Source: JAFAGX01 sp035501575
GTDB lineage: Bacteria; Acidobacteriota; Terriglobia; Terriglobales; Acidobacteriaceae
Length of the DNA: 17,694 nt
Direction: 5' to 3'
Assembly (NCBI GenBank): GCA_035501575.1
Contig: DATJVZ010000326.1
Location: 1 to 17,694, forward strand
Shown: positions 6,989-15,160 of the stretch, piece by piece
How the letters are laid out: each line of letters opens with the position of its first letter
Numbering within the stretch: position 1 is the stretch's first letter
Position numbers and translations under genes: made by a program
Notes under the pieces: model-generated
Seen by the model: the letters and a program-made list of their open reading frames with translations, nothing else
Told to the model about the DNA's origin: nothing
Databases searched by the model: none

Positions 6989-9712
6989 ATGACGCTCAGA
7001 TCTGGCACCCAGCTCGGGCCCTATGAGATTCAATCGCCGCTAGGGGCAGGCGGCATGGGCGAGGTTTATCGCGCCCGTGATACCCGCCTCAACCGCACGG
7101 TTGCGATCAAGATTCTCGCGTCCCATCTCTCCTCGTCTCCGGAGCTGAAGCAACGGTTCGAACGCGAGGCCCGGGCCCTGTCCTCGCTGAATCATCCGAA
7201 CATTTGTCACCTCTACGACATTGGCTCGCAGGACGGCACGGATTATCTGGTCATGGAGTTCCTGGAAGGTGAGACTCTCGCCGAGAGAGTGCGAAAAGGC
7301 GCGTTGCCCCTCAACGAGATAACGAAGATCGGGGCGGAAGTAGCCGACGCCTTGCAAGTCGCACACCAGGCCGGCATCGTGCATCGGGACCTCAAACCGG
7401 GAAACATCATGCTCACCAGATCCGCAGCCAAGCTCATGGACTTTGGACTGGCAAAGCCAACCGCTCCCGGAACCTCCGGATCCGCGTTCGCGCCTCTGCC
7501 TCCGGGAGTGACCGTCGACGCTACCAGTGCGGGAAGTCCATTGACCAGCCTGGGCACCGTCCTGGGAACGATCGAGTACATGTCGCCCGAACAAATCGCG
7601 GGCAAGGAGGCAGACGCACGCAGCGACATCTTTGCCCTGGGAGCGGTGTTGTACGAGGCAGCGACCGGAAGGAGGGCATTTTGTGGAAAGACCCAGATCA
7701 GCGTAGCCAGTGCCATTCTCGAAAAAGAACCGGAGCCTATTTCAGCCGTAAAGCCGCTGACGCCGTTGCTCCTGGAACAGGTCGTCCAGGGCTGCCTGGC
7801 CAAATCCCCGGATGACAGATTTCAAACCGCCCATGACGTCAAGCTCCAGCTGAAGTGGATGGGCGAGAACGCCAATCAGATTGCGGCGGCGGCGGCACCT
7901 AGCGGACGAGTGAGGCGGGACGGGGTTCTGTGGAGCGCGATAGGGGCGCTGCTGCTCCTCCTGATTGCGGCCGGGGCGATGGGATGGTGGCGGCCACGAA
8001 GTCCCAGGCCGGTGCTGCGAGCCACGCTGTTGCCCCCTACGGGCACGCAATTCGCGCTGCTCAATCGCAACGGTCCTCCGGCCTTTTCTCCCGACGGAAA
8101 ACGCATCGCGTTCATCGCCAGCCGGGGGGGCAAGACATCGTTGTGGGTGCGTTCTCTCGACAAGACGGATGCCGTCGAACTGCCTGGCACCAGCGGAGCC
8201 TTTTTCCCCTTCTGGTCGCCGGACTCGAACTTCATCGGATTCTTTGCCAACGGAAAGCTCTTAAAAATGGATGCCAATGGTGGACCTCCGGTCCCGATTT
8301 GTAACGCGGCGAACGGACGCGGCGCCACTTGGGGCGCAGGCGATGTGATCCTTTTTTCGCCGCAGATTGGCAGTGCTATTTTCCAGGTGCCTGCCGCGGG
8401 CGGCAAGCCCGCAGCCGCTACCGCGATGCCCACGACGGGCGAGTCCCGCCGTTGGCCTGTTTTTCTTCCCGATGGAAAGCATTTTATCTACTTGCGCACT
8501 CCGCTTGGCTCGGTGGATGAAAACAACGAAATTCGCCTGGCTGCGCTCGACAATAGCGAGGAGAGCGTGCTGCTTCACGGCCGTTTCTATCGGTCGTCGT
8601 TCGCCGACGGGCAGTTGCTGGCCGTCCGCGATGGCGCCTTAACCGCGCAGAAGCTGGATCTCTCAAGCGGTAAGCTCTCGGGCGCTGTCACCGTGCTGGC
8701 TGAACATGTGCAACGGGACGACTTGGTCGCGGGTGCGGTTTTCGCGGCCACCGAGAATGGCTTGCTCGTGTATCAATACGGTGTCGAGGCCGCAGCCGAA
8801 CGTCTGATATGGGTCGACGGGCAAGGGAAAGAAGTCGAGCAGGTCGTGGAAGAGGGATTTCTGGGCTCGGTGCGTATTTCACCGGATGAAACCAAGGTGG
8901 CCTACCCCAACGGCACTTCGGAAAACAATATCTGGGTGGTTGATCTGAAGACCGGGGCGCGCACCCGCTTCAGTTTCGGCGGGCGGTTTGTCAATTCCCC
9001 CGTCTGGTCCCCGGACGGCAAGACTCTCTATTTCAGCTTCAGCGAAAGCGGCGGCCCGGCGGCGATCTACTCTCGACCGGCCGACGGCTCTGGTCCACAG
9101 CGGCGAGTTCTGGCTGCATCGAAGAGGCTTGCCGCCGCCGATGTCTCGCCCGACGGGAAGTATCTGATCTACGAAGAGGGAGATACCGAGTCGTCGCAGC
9201 TGAAAGCGTTACCCCTAGGCGGGGACGGCCAGCCCTTCGCGCTCGTCGACCACTTGGAAGGTATGTATGGCGGACTGGCGAGCGCCCGGAATGCACGAAT
9301 TGCGCCAAGCGGTGGCTGGTTGACGTATCAATCCAACTCTGAAGTAGGCTTCCCTATCCGGGCGAACGAATCGCACCAGACCGAGGTTTACATCGCCAAG
9401 TTTCCCGCCGGAGGAAGCATGTACCAGGTTTCTCCGGGAGGCGGTTTCATGCCCCTGTGGGGCAAGGATGGAAAGCATTTGTACTATCTCGATCCCATGC
9501 AGACCTTGATGGTGGTGGACGTCGATTTAGGCAAGGACCAGGTGCGCCTGGGCAAACCTGTCCCCCTGTTTCAAACCAGGGTTAGAACCTCGATCGGCGG
9601 CGGCGGTTATGACATTACGCGCGACGGACGTTTTCTACTCGTCAACTCTACTACCGAAAGTGCCACGCCATTGACTCTGGTTGCCAACTGGGATGCGGAG
9701 TTGAAGAAATAA
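6989..9712 (+). CDS. Transmembrane Ser/Thr protein kinase with C-terminal WD40-like (TolB-type) beta-propeller
   Basis: 907-residue Hanks-type kinase. The catalytic domain occupies 11-290: glycine loop GAGGMGEV (19-26), ATP lysine K41, catalytic loop HRDLKPGN (132-139, D134), DFG 151-153 and substrate-loop motif GTIEYMSPEQ (193-202). All key residues are intact. An alanine-rich linker precedes one membrane helix at 313-334. The remaining 550 residues contain PD40/TolB-like propeller repeats with the recurring SPDGK pattern (for example FSPDGKRIAF, WSPDGKTLYF, VSPDGKYLIY and GKDGKHLYY) and would lie outside the inner membrane. This architecture is common in Acidobacteriota and suggests an extracytoplasmic sensor coupled to cytoplasmic phosphorylation; ligand and substrates are unknown. 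The start is well supported: MTLRSGTQLGPYEI is the usual opening of the family. The 197 nt upstream (6792-6988) contain a possible gene relic on the minus strand. Confidence 0.93.
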   Translation: MTLRSGTQLGPYEIQSPLGAGGMGEVYRARDTRLNRTVAIKILASHLSSSPELKQRFEREARALSSLNHPNICHLYDIGSQDGTDYLVMEFLEGETLAERVRKGALPLNEITKIGAEVADALQVAHQAGIVHRDLKPGNIMLTRSAAKLMDFGLAKPTAPGTSGSAFAPLPPGVTVDATSAGSPLTSLGTVLGTIEYMSPEQIAGKEADARSDIFALGAVLYEAATGRRAFCGKTQISVASAILEKEPEPISAVKPLTPLLLEQVVQGCLAKSPDDRFQTAHDVKLQLKWMGENANQIAAAAAPSGRVRRDGVLWSAIGALLLLLIAAGAMGWWRPRSPRPVLRATLLPPTGTQFALLNRNGPPAFSPDGKRIAFIASRGGKTSLWVRSLDKTDAVELPGTSGAFFPFWSPDSNFIGFFANGKLLKMDANGGPPVPICNAANGRGATWGAGDVILFSPQIGSAIFQVPAAGGKPAAATAMPTTGESRRWPVFLPDGKHFIYLRTPLGSVDENNEIRLAALDNSEESVLLHGRFYRSSFADGQLLAVRDGALTAQKLDLSSGKLSGAVTVLAEHVQRDDLVAGAVFAATENGLLVYQYGVEAAAERLIWVDGQGKEVEQVVEEGFLGSVRISPDETKVAYPNGTSENNIWVVDLKTGARTRFSFGGRFVNSPVWSPDGKTLYFSFSESGGPAAIYSRPADGSGPQRRVLAASKRLAAADVSPDGKYLIYEEGDTESSQLKALPLGGDGQPFALVDHLEGMYGGLASARNARIAPSGGWLTYQSNSEVGFPIRANESHQTEVYIAKFPAGGSMYQVSPGGGFMPLWGKDGKHLYYLDPMQTLMVVDVDLGKDQVRLGKPVPLFQTRVRTSIGGGGYDITRDGRFLLVNSTTESATPLTLVANWDAELKK

Positions 9713-9719
9713 CGCGACC

Positions 9720-9736
9720 CACGAGTAACGTTCGTG
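9720..9736 (+). terminator. Weak hairpin just after the kinase-propeller gene
   Basis: CACGA (9720-9724) and TCGTG (9732-9736) can pair across a 7-nt loop 8 nt after the kinase stop codon. The stem is short and followed by only a weak T-rich stretch, so a terminator role is tentative. Confidence 0.2.
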
Positions 9737-9767
9737 CTGGTTTCGTTGGCGTTGCTCTTGACCGGCG

Positions 9768-9783
9768 GTTAACCTTCGTTAAC
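9768..9783. promoter_or_regulatory. Inverted-repeat candidate operator ahead of mntH
   Basis: GTTAAC-CTTC-GTTAAC is a 16-bp symmetrical element, each half itself a palindrome. It covers the proposed -35 hexamer of the importer gene promoter, where a repressor would block polymerase. A DtxR/MntR- or Fur-family metalloregulator is the natural candidate given the downstream gene, but the exact binder is inferred. Confidence 0.45.
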
Positions 9784-9798
9784 TCCACATGATATATT
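9769..9798 (+). promoter_or_regulatory. Candidate promoter of the mntH-usp pair
   Basis: TTAACC (9769-9774, 4 of 6 matches to TTGACA) and TATATT (9793-9798, 5 of 6 to TATAAT) are separated by 18 bp in an AT-richer island within the GC-rich window. A start near 9805 would give a leader of about 125 nt. Confidence 0.45.
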
Positions 9799-9929
9799 CC
9801 TGTTAAGTAGATAAATCCTTCGCTGCCGCCGGAATGCGGGGGTGGGCTGCGCGGTTCGTGCCCAAAGTGCAGTCTGAGTGCGCGACGGACTCACTACAGG
9901 TTCCACGGAGGGACAGAAAAGAACAGGAG

Positions 9930-11336
9930 ATGCCAACGCCCGATATTGCTCCGACCACTGGCTCAAGAGACGCTGCGGCTAACCATGTTTCTCTCGAAGA
10001 GGTGCACAGCAGCGTGGAGGTGCCGCGCCCTCAGGCCGGATTCTGGGAGCAGTGGCGAGCTTTCGTTGGCCCGGCGATTCTCGTCAGCGTCGGCTACATG
10101 GATCCCGGCAACTGGGGTACAGACCTTCAAGCCGGGGCGCAGTTCCGATATGGCCTGCTGTGGGTGGTTGGAGTGGCCAGCCTGATGGCCATCTTCATGC
10201 AAATCATTTCGGCCCGCTTGGGGGTAGTAACCGGCAAGGACCTCGCCCAATGCTGCCGCGACTGGTATCCGAAGTGGACGCGTTGGCCCAACTGGCTCAT
10301 GAGTGAAGTGGCGATTGGGGCTTGCGATTTGGCCGAGGTGCTTGGCAGCGCCGTAGCCCTGAACCTGCTATTCCATATCCCGCTGTTCTGGGCGGTTATC
10401 ATCACCGGCTTGGACGTGCTCCTGCTCCTTGCCTTACAACGCTTTGGGCTGCGCACCATCGAAGCCGTGGTCCTTTTGCTGGTGGCAACCATCTCTGTGT
10501 GCTACTTCGTTGAAATCTTTATTCTCCCCCAGACCCAGCCGAACTTTCTCGAGATGGCACGGGGCCTGGTCCCGCGCTTCGGTCGGCCGGCGATGTTCTA
10601 CCTTGCCGTCGGCATTATCGGAGCGACCGTCATGCCGCATAACTTGTACCTGCACTCGGCCCTGGTGCAGAGCCGCAGATTGCAGAGGGACTCCGCCTCG
10701 ATTCGACAAGCCTTGCAATTCAATACCATCGACTCCACCGTTGCCCTAACGGTCGCTTTCTTTGTCAACGCAGCCATCCTGGTGTTGGCTGCGACCGTAT
10801 TCTTTGGCAAGGAATACGTGATGATATCGGGCGGACGCATCCTCTATTTCAGTGCGAACAGCGACTGGATTCGGGTTGCCTATGTGACTCTGGCACCGCT
10901 GCTCGGTTCAACCCTGGCTAGCACATTGTTCGCCGTGGCCTTATTGGCCTCAGGACAAAGCAGCACGATTACGGGAACTCTCGCGGGACAGGTGATCATG
11001 GAGGGTTTCATGCATTGGCGAATCCAGCCGTGGGTGCGGCGACTGATCACCCGCACCTTGGCCATCCTGCCGGCGGTCTTCGTCATCGGCCTGCGAGGCG
11101 ATCGCAGTGTTACCGATCTGCTCGTCTTGAGCCAAGTGGTGCTGGCCCTGCAGCTCCCGTTCGCCATGTTCCCCCTCCTGCACTTCACCAGCTCCCGCCG
11201 ACGCATGGGGACTTGGAAGAACGGCGCGTTTCTCCTCATCGCTGGTTGGGCCAGTGCTATCCTGATCACCGCGATGGACATTTACGGCTTGCCTGACTCG
11301 ATCAGGACATCCTGGCAGGTCTTCGCTGGCGGATGA
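9930..11336 (+). CDS. mntH: Nramp-family divalent metal importer (MntH-like)
   Basis: 468-residue inner-membrane importer, expected to take up Mn2+ and/or Fe2+ with protons. The two unwound-helix metal-binding motifs are intact: DPGNW in helix 1 (D58, N61) and GATVMPHN in helix 6 (A232, M235, H237). Comparison with structurally known Nramps makes D58, N61, A232 and M235 the metal ligands. The family stretch GQSSTITGTLAGQVIMEGF is also present after helix 8. Eleven or so hydrophobic segments run from about 44 to 460; the first 37 residues are a polar cytoplasmic tail. ATG 9930 was chosen from family length. AGGAG directly abuts it and GGAGG lies 17 nt upstream, so the ribosome-binding site is atypical. 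The in-frame upstream region (from 9834) does not look coding. It is followed by usp after 26 nt, probably as one operon. Confidence 0.92.
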   Translation: MPTPDIAPTTGSRDAAANHVSLEEVHSSVEVPRPQAGFWEQWRAFVGPAILVSVGYMDPGNWGTDLQAGAQFRYGLLWVVGVASLMAIFMQIISARLGVVTGKDLAQCCRDWYPKWTRWPNWLMSEVAIGACDLAEVLGSAVALNLLFHIPLFWAVIITGLDVLLLLALQRFGLRTIEAVVLLLVATISVCYFVEIFILPQTQPNFLEMARGLVPRFGRPAMFYLAVGIIGATVMPHNLYLHSALVQSRRLQRDSASIRQALQFNTIDSTVALTVAFFVNAAILVLAATVFFGKEYVMISGGRILYFSANSDWIRVAYVTLAPLLGSTLASTLFAVALLASGQSSTITGTLAGQVIMEGFMHWRIQPWVRRLITRTLAILPAVFVIGLRGDRSVTDLLVLSQVVLALQLPFAMFPLLHFTSSRRRMGTWKNGAFLLIAGWASAILITAMDIYGLPDSIRTSWQVFAGG

Positions 11337-11362
11337 CGCGGAGACCCAGAACCTAGAGATTC

Positions 11363-11779
11363 ATGTACGACACCATTCTTGTCACCCTGGACGGCACGGC
11401 CACCGACCGAGCCATCATCGAGCACGTCAAACAGCTGGCCAAGTTGGCCGGGAGCCGTTTGGTGCTGCTGCACGTTGCCGATGGGTGGGCAGCCAGAACC
11501 TACGGGCCGGATGCGGTCAGTCCGGAAATCGCCGAAGACACGGCCTATTTGGATAAGGTTCGGGCGGAGTTTCAATCTGCAGGGATTCCCGCCCAGGCTG
11601 AGCTGGCTTATGGTGAGCCTGCAGAGGAGATCATCAAGTGGGTTAAGCAGAAGGGCTGCGACCTGGTGGCCATGAGTACTCATGGACACCGCTTCCTCGC
11701 AGACCTGTTTCTCGGCGCTACCGTCACCCGAGTCCGGCATAGCATCGGCGTGCCGGTGCTTCTGCTTCGGGCGAAGTGA
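11363..11779 (+). CDS. Universal stress protein (UspA family), single domain
   Basis: 138-residue cytoplasmic protein with the usual Usp opening (MYDTILVTLDGTATDRA) and ending (VRHSIGVPVLLLRAK). The nucleotide-binding signature GxxG-9x-G(S/T) is altered: the segment near 109-124 reads MSTHGHRFLADLFLGATV, so the first glycine is serine and the residue after the last glycine is alanine. ATP binding is therefore uncertain. It follows mntH by 26 nt and is likely co-transcribed with it. Usp genes beside or fused to Nramp genes recur in bacteria, suggesting a role in controlling the importer or in metal or oxidative stress, but this is inference. The Shine-Dalgarno is weak (AGAG about 6 nt before the ATG). 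Confidence 0.88.
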   Translation: MYDTILVTLDGTATDRAIIEHVKQLAKLAGSRLVLLHVADGWAARTYGPDAVSPEIAEDTAYLDKVRAEFQSAGIPAQAELAYGEPAEEIIKWVKQKGCDLVAMSTHGHRFLADLFLGATVTRVRHSIGVPVLLLRAK

Positions 11780-12079
11780 TTCCCGTGGCTAGGTCCACTC
11801 CGGCAATTCTGGAGAATGCGGCCGTATGTAGTTGTAGGCCAATGGTCGGTAGCACCTCGTGACAGTCAGACGAATCCGACTTAGCCGCGTCAAATATTGA
11901 GACCGTGAACTCAGAAAGCAAAAAATCCGGCTCTCGAAGTTCGTAGAACAGCGTCTAACCCGAGTGCGTCGCCTCGACCTCATGGAGGGATGGATCCGCA
12001 CAACTTGCAGCCCGTGGATCGCGAGGAAATTGGCCAGACCTTTGGTGACCTGAAGAACAAGTGAGAATGGGGACTGAAC
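11780..12079. other. 300-nt intergenic region between usp and the ADOP permease gene
   Basis: No convincing gene is seen here. A hairpin lies 18 nt after the usp stop (11798-11814). A short AT-richer patch at 11888-11930 includes TCAAATATTGA and CAAAAAATCC but has no good -35/-10 pair. Two tiny overlapping frames precede the permease: 11982-12053 (23 codons) and 11990-12064 (24 codons, MDPHNLQPVDREEIGQTFGD...). The second ends 15 nt before the permease ATG. Neither has a properly spaced ribosome-binding site. Confidence 0.5.
11798..11814 (+). terminator. Possible terminator hairpin after mntH-usp
   Basis: CTCCGG (11798-11803) pairs with CTGGAG (11809-11814), including one G-T wobble, around a 5-nt loop shortly after the usp stop. 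No T-run follows, so the assignment is weak. Confidence 0.25.
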
Positions 12080-14644
12080 ATGTTGGCGGATTTGCGTGAT
12101 GCACTGAGACAACTGCGAAAAGCTCCGGCCTTTACCGCTACGGCCGTCATCACCTTAGCGTTGGGCATCGGGGCCACGACAGCCGTTTTTACCCTGGTTC
12201 ACCAGGTATTGCTGAAGTCGCTGCCGGTCACGAAGCCGGACGAGCTGTGGAGGATTGGAGACAAAGTTCGCTGCTGCAACTGGGGCGGCTATGACCAGGG
12301 CGACGATCAAAATTTTTCCCTTTTCTCCTGGGAGGCATACAAGAACTTTCGCGCGCAGACGCCGGAGTTTAGTGAACTGGCGGCTTTGCAAGCCGGTAAT
12401 GCCGCGCTTGGCGTCCGTCGAGAGGGATCGCAAGCTCCGGTCGATACTCGCAATGGGGAATATGTATCCGGGAATTTCTTCCGAACCCTGGGTGTCGAGC
12501 CCTGGATCGGCCGACTGATGACCGACGAGGACGATCAAGAGGGCGCGCCGCCCGTGGCGGTGATGAGCTACCGCATCTGGCGCGAGAAGTACGGCTCCGA
12601 TTCCTCGGTGGTCGGCGCCACCTATCAGATCAACGGGCATCCGTTCACTCTGATTGGCGTGGCTCCGCCTGGATTCTATGGCGCCAAGCTGGCCGACGTG
12701 GGAATGCCGGACTTGTGGCTGCCACTGACCACCGAGCCCATGATCGATGGTGCGACTGCCCGTCTGAAACAACCGCGGGAAAACTTCCTGGATCTGCTCG
12801 GCAGACTGCGTCCGGGAGTAAATCCCAAAACGCTCGAAGCAAAGCTGAGAGTGGAACTGCACGATTGGCTGGCCAGTCATGTGCCGGAGATGGACCCGGA
12901 AGAGAAGGAACTCTGGCAACAACAGACACTGCACCTGATCCCCGGCGGCGCCGGAGTGGCGGCCATGAAGGAAGAGTATCAGGACGGACTGAAGCTGCTA
13001 CTGCTGGCGGCAGGATCTGTGCTGCTGGTCGCTTGCGGGAATCTTGCCAATCTGCTGCTGGCACGTGGGCTGAGGGATCGGGCACCAACGTCGATACGCG
13101 TGGCGTTGGGAGCGTCGCGCCAACGCCTGGTGCGCAAGGCGCTGGTGGAATGCGTGCTGCTCGCCTTGATCGGCGGAGCCATCGGCATCGGCGTGGCCTA
13201 TGCCGGTACCCGGCTGATCACTCATCTGGCCTTCCGGATTGGTGGACCAAACAACTATGTGCCGATCGATGCGACACCATCGTGGCCGGTGCTGCTGTTC
13301 GCGCTGGGCGTCTCGCTGCTGACCGGAATCATCTTCGGCATCGCGCCGGCTTGGATCACATCGCAGGCAGAGCCGGTAGAGGCATTGCGGGGCGCGAACC
13401 GTACGGTGGGCGGGGGGAGCTCGTGGGCGCAGAAGTCGCTGGTAATCGCGCAGGCAGCGATGTCGCTGGTCTTACTGTCGGCGGCGGCTCTGCTGGGTAA
13501 GAGTCTCAAGAACCTGGAACAGCAGAGCTTTGGATTCGAGATGCAGGGCCGGTATGTTGCCGCGATCAATCCCATGCTGAGCAACTACAAGCCGGCACAA
13601 CTGGAGCCGATGTTCCGGCAAATTGCCGACCGTCTACGCCAGATTCCTGGCGTGCGGATGGTCTCTTCGGCACTGTATGCCCCAATGACGGGTGACTCTT
13701 GGAACAACGGTGTTCGTATCGAAGGCAGGCCCGAGCCGGGGGCGAAGGACGACACCAGCTCAGGAATGGTAAGAGTCATGCCCGGATTCTTCGAGACCAT
13801 CGGCGCAAAGATCGTGCTCGGCCGGCCGATTACCGATGAGGACACGGCGGCGACGCGCCAGGTCGCGGTCATCAACGAGGCATTTGCCAAAAGGTTCTTC
13901 CAGGACCAGAACCCGATCGGTCAGCATTTCGGGCCCAACTTGAGCAAGTACGCCTCGACCTACGAAATCGTCGGTGTCGCGCGGGATCTGCGATACATGA
14001 CCTACGACTACAAAGAACCGGTGCGACCCATGTACTGGATACCGGAGGCGCAGACCGTCGAGTTCGACGACCCGACCATGCGGAGCGGCGAAATCTGGTC
14101 GCACTATCTGTACAACATCGTCCTCTGGGCCCCGGGAAGCCCACCCGGCATGGAAGATCGCGTGCGCAAGGCGCTGGCTAGCGTCGATCCCAATCTTGTG
14201 CTCTACAGTGTCGACGCCTACGCCGAAGTCGTGAGCGCGGATTTCCAGCAGGAAAACATGATTGCTACGCTGACGACGCTGTTTGGCGGGCTTGGGCTGG
14301 CGCTGGCAGCGGTGGGACTGTATGGGGTGATGGCGTACACGGTCGAACAGCGCACCAGCGAGATTGGTGTGCGCATGGCGCTCGGGGCGAATCGAGGCCA
14401 AGTGGTAAAGATGGTCCTGAGGGGTGCTTTCTCGCAGATCGGCATCGGGCTGGCGCTGGGTATTCCGGTAGCCATTGAAGTTGGCAAGCTGATGACCGAC
14501 CAACTCTTCGGGGTAAAGCCATGGGATCCGGTCATGCTCGCGCTGGCTACACTGCTGCTGGCGCTGGCAGCGCTGCTGGCGTCGGCCATTCCGGCGCGCC
14601 GCGCTGCAGGGGTGGAGCCGATCGTAGCCTTGCGGAATGAATAA
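12080..14644 (+). CDS. ADOP-type MacB/FtsX-like ABC transporter permease (orphan)
   Basis: 854-residue permease of the acidobacterial duplicated orphan permease type: two MacB/FtsX halves in one chain, with no ATPase domain. The opening MLADLRDALRQLRKAPAF and first helix (about 20-46) are typical. A MacB-like periplasmic domain runs to about 290. The first FtsX core follows, with several helices (from LKLLLLAAGSVLLVACGNLANLLLARG through LLFALGVSLLTGIIFGIAPAW). A second N-helix starts near AQKSLVIAQAAMSLVLLSA, then a second periplasmic domain, then the C-terminal FtsX core (LALAAVGLYGVMAYTVEQRTSEIGVRMALGA) and the conserved end ARRAAGVEPIVALRNE. Such proteins probably work with a separately encoded ATPase in export or mechanotransmission; the substrate is unknown. 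ATG 12080 has GGGG 7 nt upstream. No ATPase, PadR regulator or membrane-fusion gene adjoins it, so it is an isolated copy. Confidence 0.92.
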   Translation: MLADLRDALRQLRKAPAFTATAVITLALGIGATTAVFTLVHQVLLKSLPVTKPDELWRIGDKVRCCNWGGYDQGDDQNFSLFSWEAYKNFRAQTPEFSELAALQAGNAALGVRREGSQAPVDTRNGEYVSGNFFRTLGVEPWIGRLMTDEDDQEGAPPVAVMSYRIWREKYGSDSSVVGATYQINGHPFTLIGVAPPGFYGAKLADVGMPDLWLPLTTEPMIDGATARLKQPRENFLDLLGRLRPGVNPKTLEAKLRVELHDWLASHVPEMDPEEKELWQQQTLHLIPGGAGVAAMKEEYQDGLKLLLLAAGSVLLVACGNLANLLLARGLRDRAPTSIRVALGASRQRLVRKALVECVLLALIGGAIGIGVAYAGTRLITHLAFRIGGPNNYVPIDATPSWPVLLFALGVSLLTGIIFGIAPAWITSQAEPVEALRGANRTVGGGSSWAQKSLVIAQAAMSLVLLSAAALLGKSLKNLEQQSFGFEMQGRYVAAINPMLSNYKPAQLEPMFRQIADRLRQIPGVRMVSSALYAPMTGDSWNNGVRIEGRPEPGAKDDTSSGMVRVMPGFFETIGAKIVLGRPITDEDTAATRQVAVINEAFAKRFFQDQNPIGQHFGPNLSKYASTYEIVGVARDLRYMTYDYKEPVRPMYWIPEAQTVEFDDPTMRSGEIWSHYLYNIVLWAPGSPPGMEDRVRKALASVDPNLVLYSVDAYAEVVSADFQQENMIATLTTLFGGLGLALAAVGLYGVMAYTVEQRTSEIGVRMALGANRGQVVKMVLRGAFSQIGIGLALGIPVAIEVGKLMTDQLFGVKPWDPVMLALATLLLALAALLASAIPARRAAGVEPIVALRNE

Positions 14645-14705
14645 TCCGAGGTAATCGAAGGGATTCAAGGATCGCCGAACTGTAATACTCAGCCCGCACG
14701 CTAGG

Positions 14706-15152
14706 CTAACGACGGCACGCCGAGCAGTACCCTCCGACCTCCAGGCGCGCCACCAGGATATGAAAACGGCACTCCTGCTCCAGTTGTCGCTTGAGAGCGT
14801 CGAACCGCTCGCTGACAAACTCCGTGATCTTTCCGCAATTCAGACAAGCGATATGGACGTGATCCCGGCCCAGCTTGCGTTCGTAATAGTGGCCCTCGCC
14901 TTTCAGATGCATCAGGTCTAGTTCGTCAATCATTCCGTGACGCTTCAAAAGGCTCAGCGTACGGTAGACCGTGCTGCGGTCGACGGAAGGGTCTAGTTTC
15001 TGTGCCTTGCGCAGGATTTGACTCGCGTCCAGATGCTTGTTCGCGGTTTCGATTACGCTCAGGATGGCGCGACGCGGATCGGTCATGCGCACTCCGCGCT
15101 GGGACAACAGGGCCTGTAGACGTCCGGGAATCTCGGTTTGCGGAAGGGGCAT
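14706..15152 (-). CDS. fur: Fur-family metal-dependent transcriptional repressor
   Basis: 148-residue Fur-family regulator. The N-terminal winged helix (about 8-85) contains VDRSTVYRTLSLLKRHGMI, the recognition-helix motif. The C-terminal dimerisation and metal domain carries both structural zinc pairs, C103/C106 and C143/C146. One sensor site appears intact: H40, E91, H98 and H100, with E111 where Fur has glutamate and PerR has aspartate. The second Fur sensor site looks lost, with D97, V99 and A135 at positions usually H, D and H. ATG 15152 was chosen because GAGAGG lies 8 nt upstream and gives the normal family length; an in-frame GTG at 15230 would add 26 atypical residues. The gene has a good promoter overlapped by a Fur-box-like palindrome, implying autoregulation, and is divergent from the TonB-dependent receptor. 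Iron is the likeliest metal; Zur or PerR function is possible. Confidence 0.9.
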   Translation of the reverse strand: MPLPQTEIPGRLQALLSQRGVRMTDPRRAILSVIETANKHLDASQILRKAQKLDPSVDRSTVYRTLSLLKRHGMIDELDLMHLKGEGHYYERKLGRDHVHIACLNCGKITEFVSERFDALKRQLEQECRFHILVARLEVGGYCSACRR

Positions 15153-15160
15153 GGATCGCA

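Noticed and set aside
14643..14665. Hairpin AATCC/GGATT between the convergent permease and fur genes as a terminator
   Set aside because: Only 5 bp with a 13-nt loop and no T-run; no better than chance.
13760..14818. 352-codon minus-strand frame overlapping the permease end and the fur gene
   Set aside because: It is antisense to the conserved FtsX core and also overlaps fur in another frame. The translation shows no recognisable domain.
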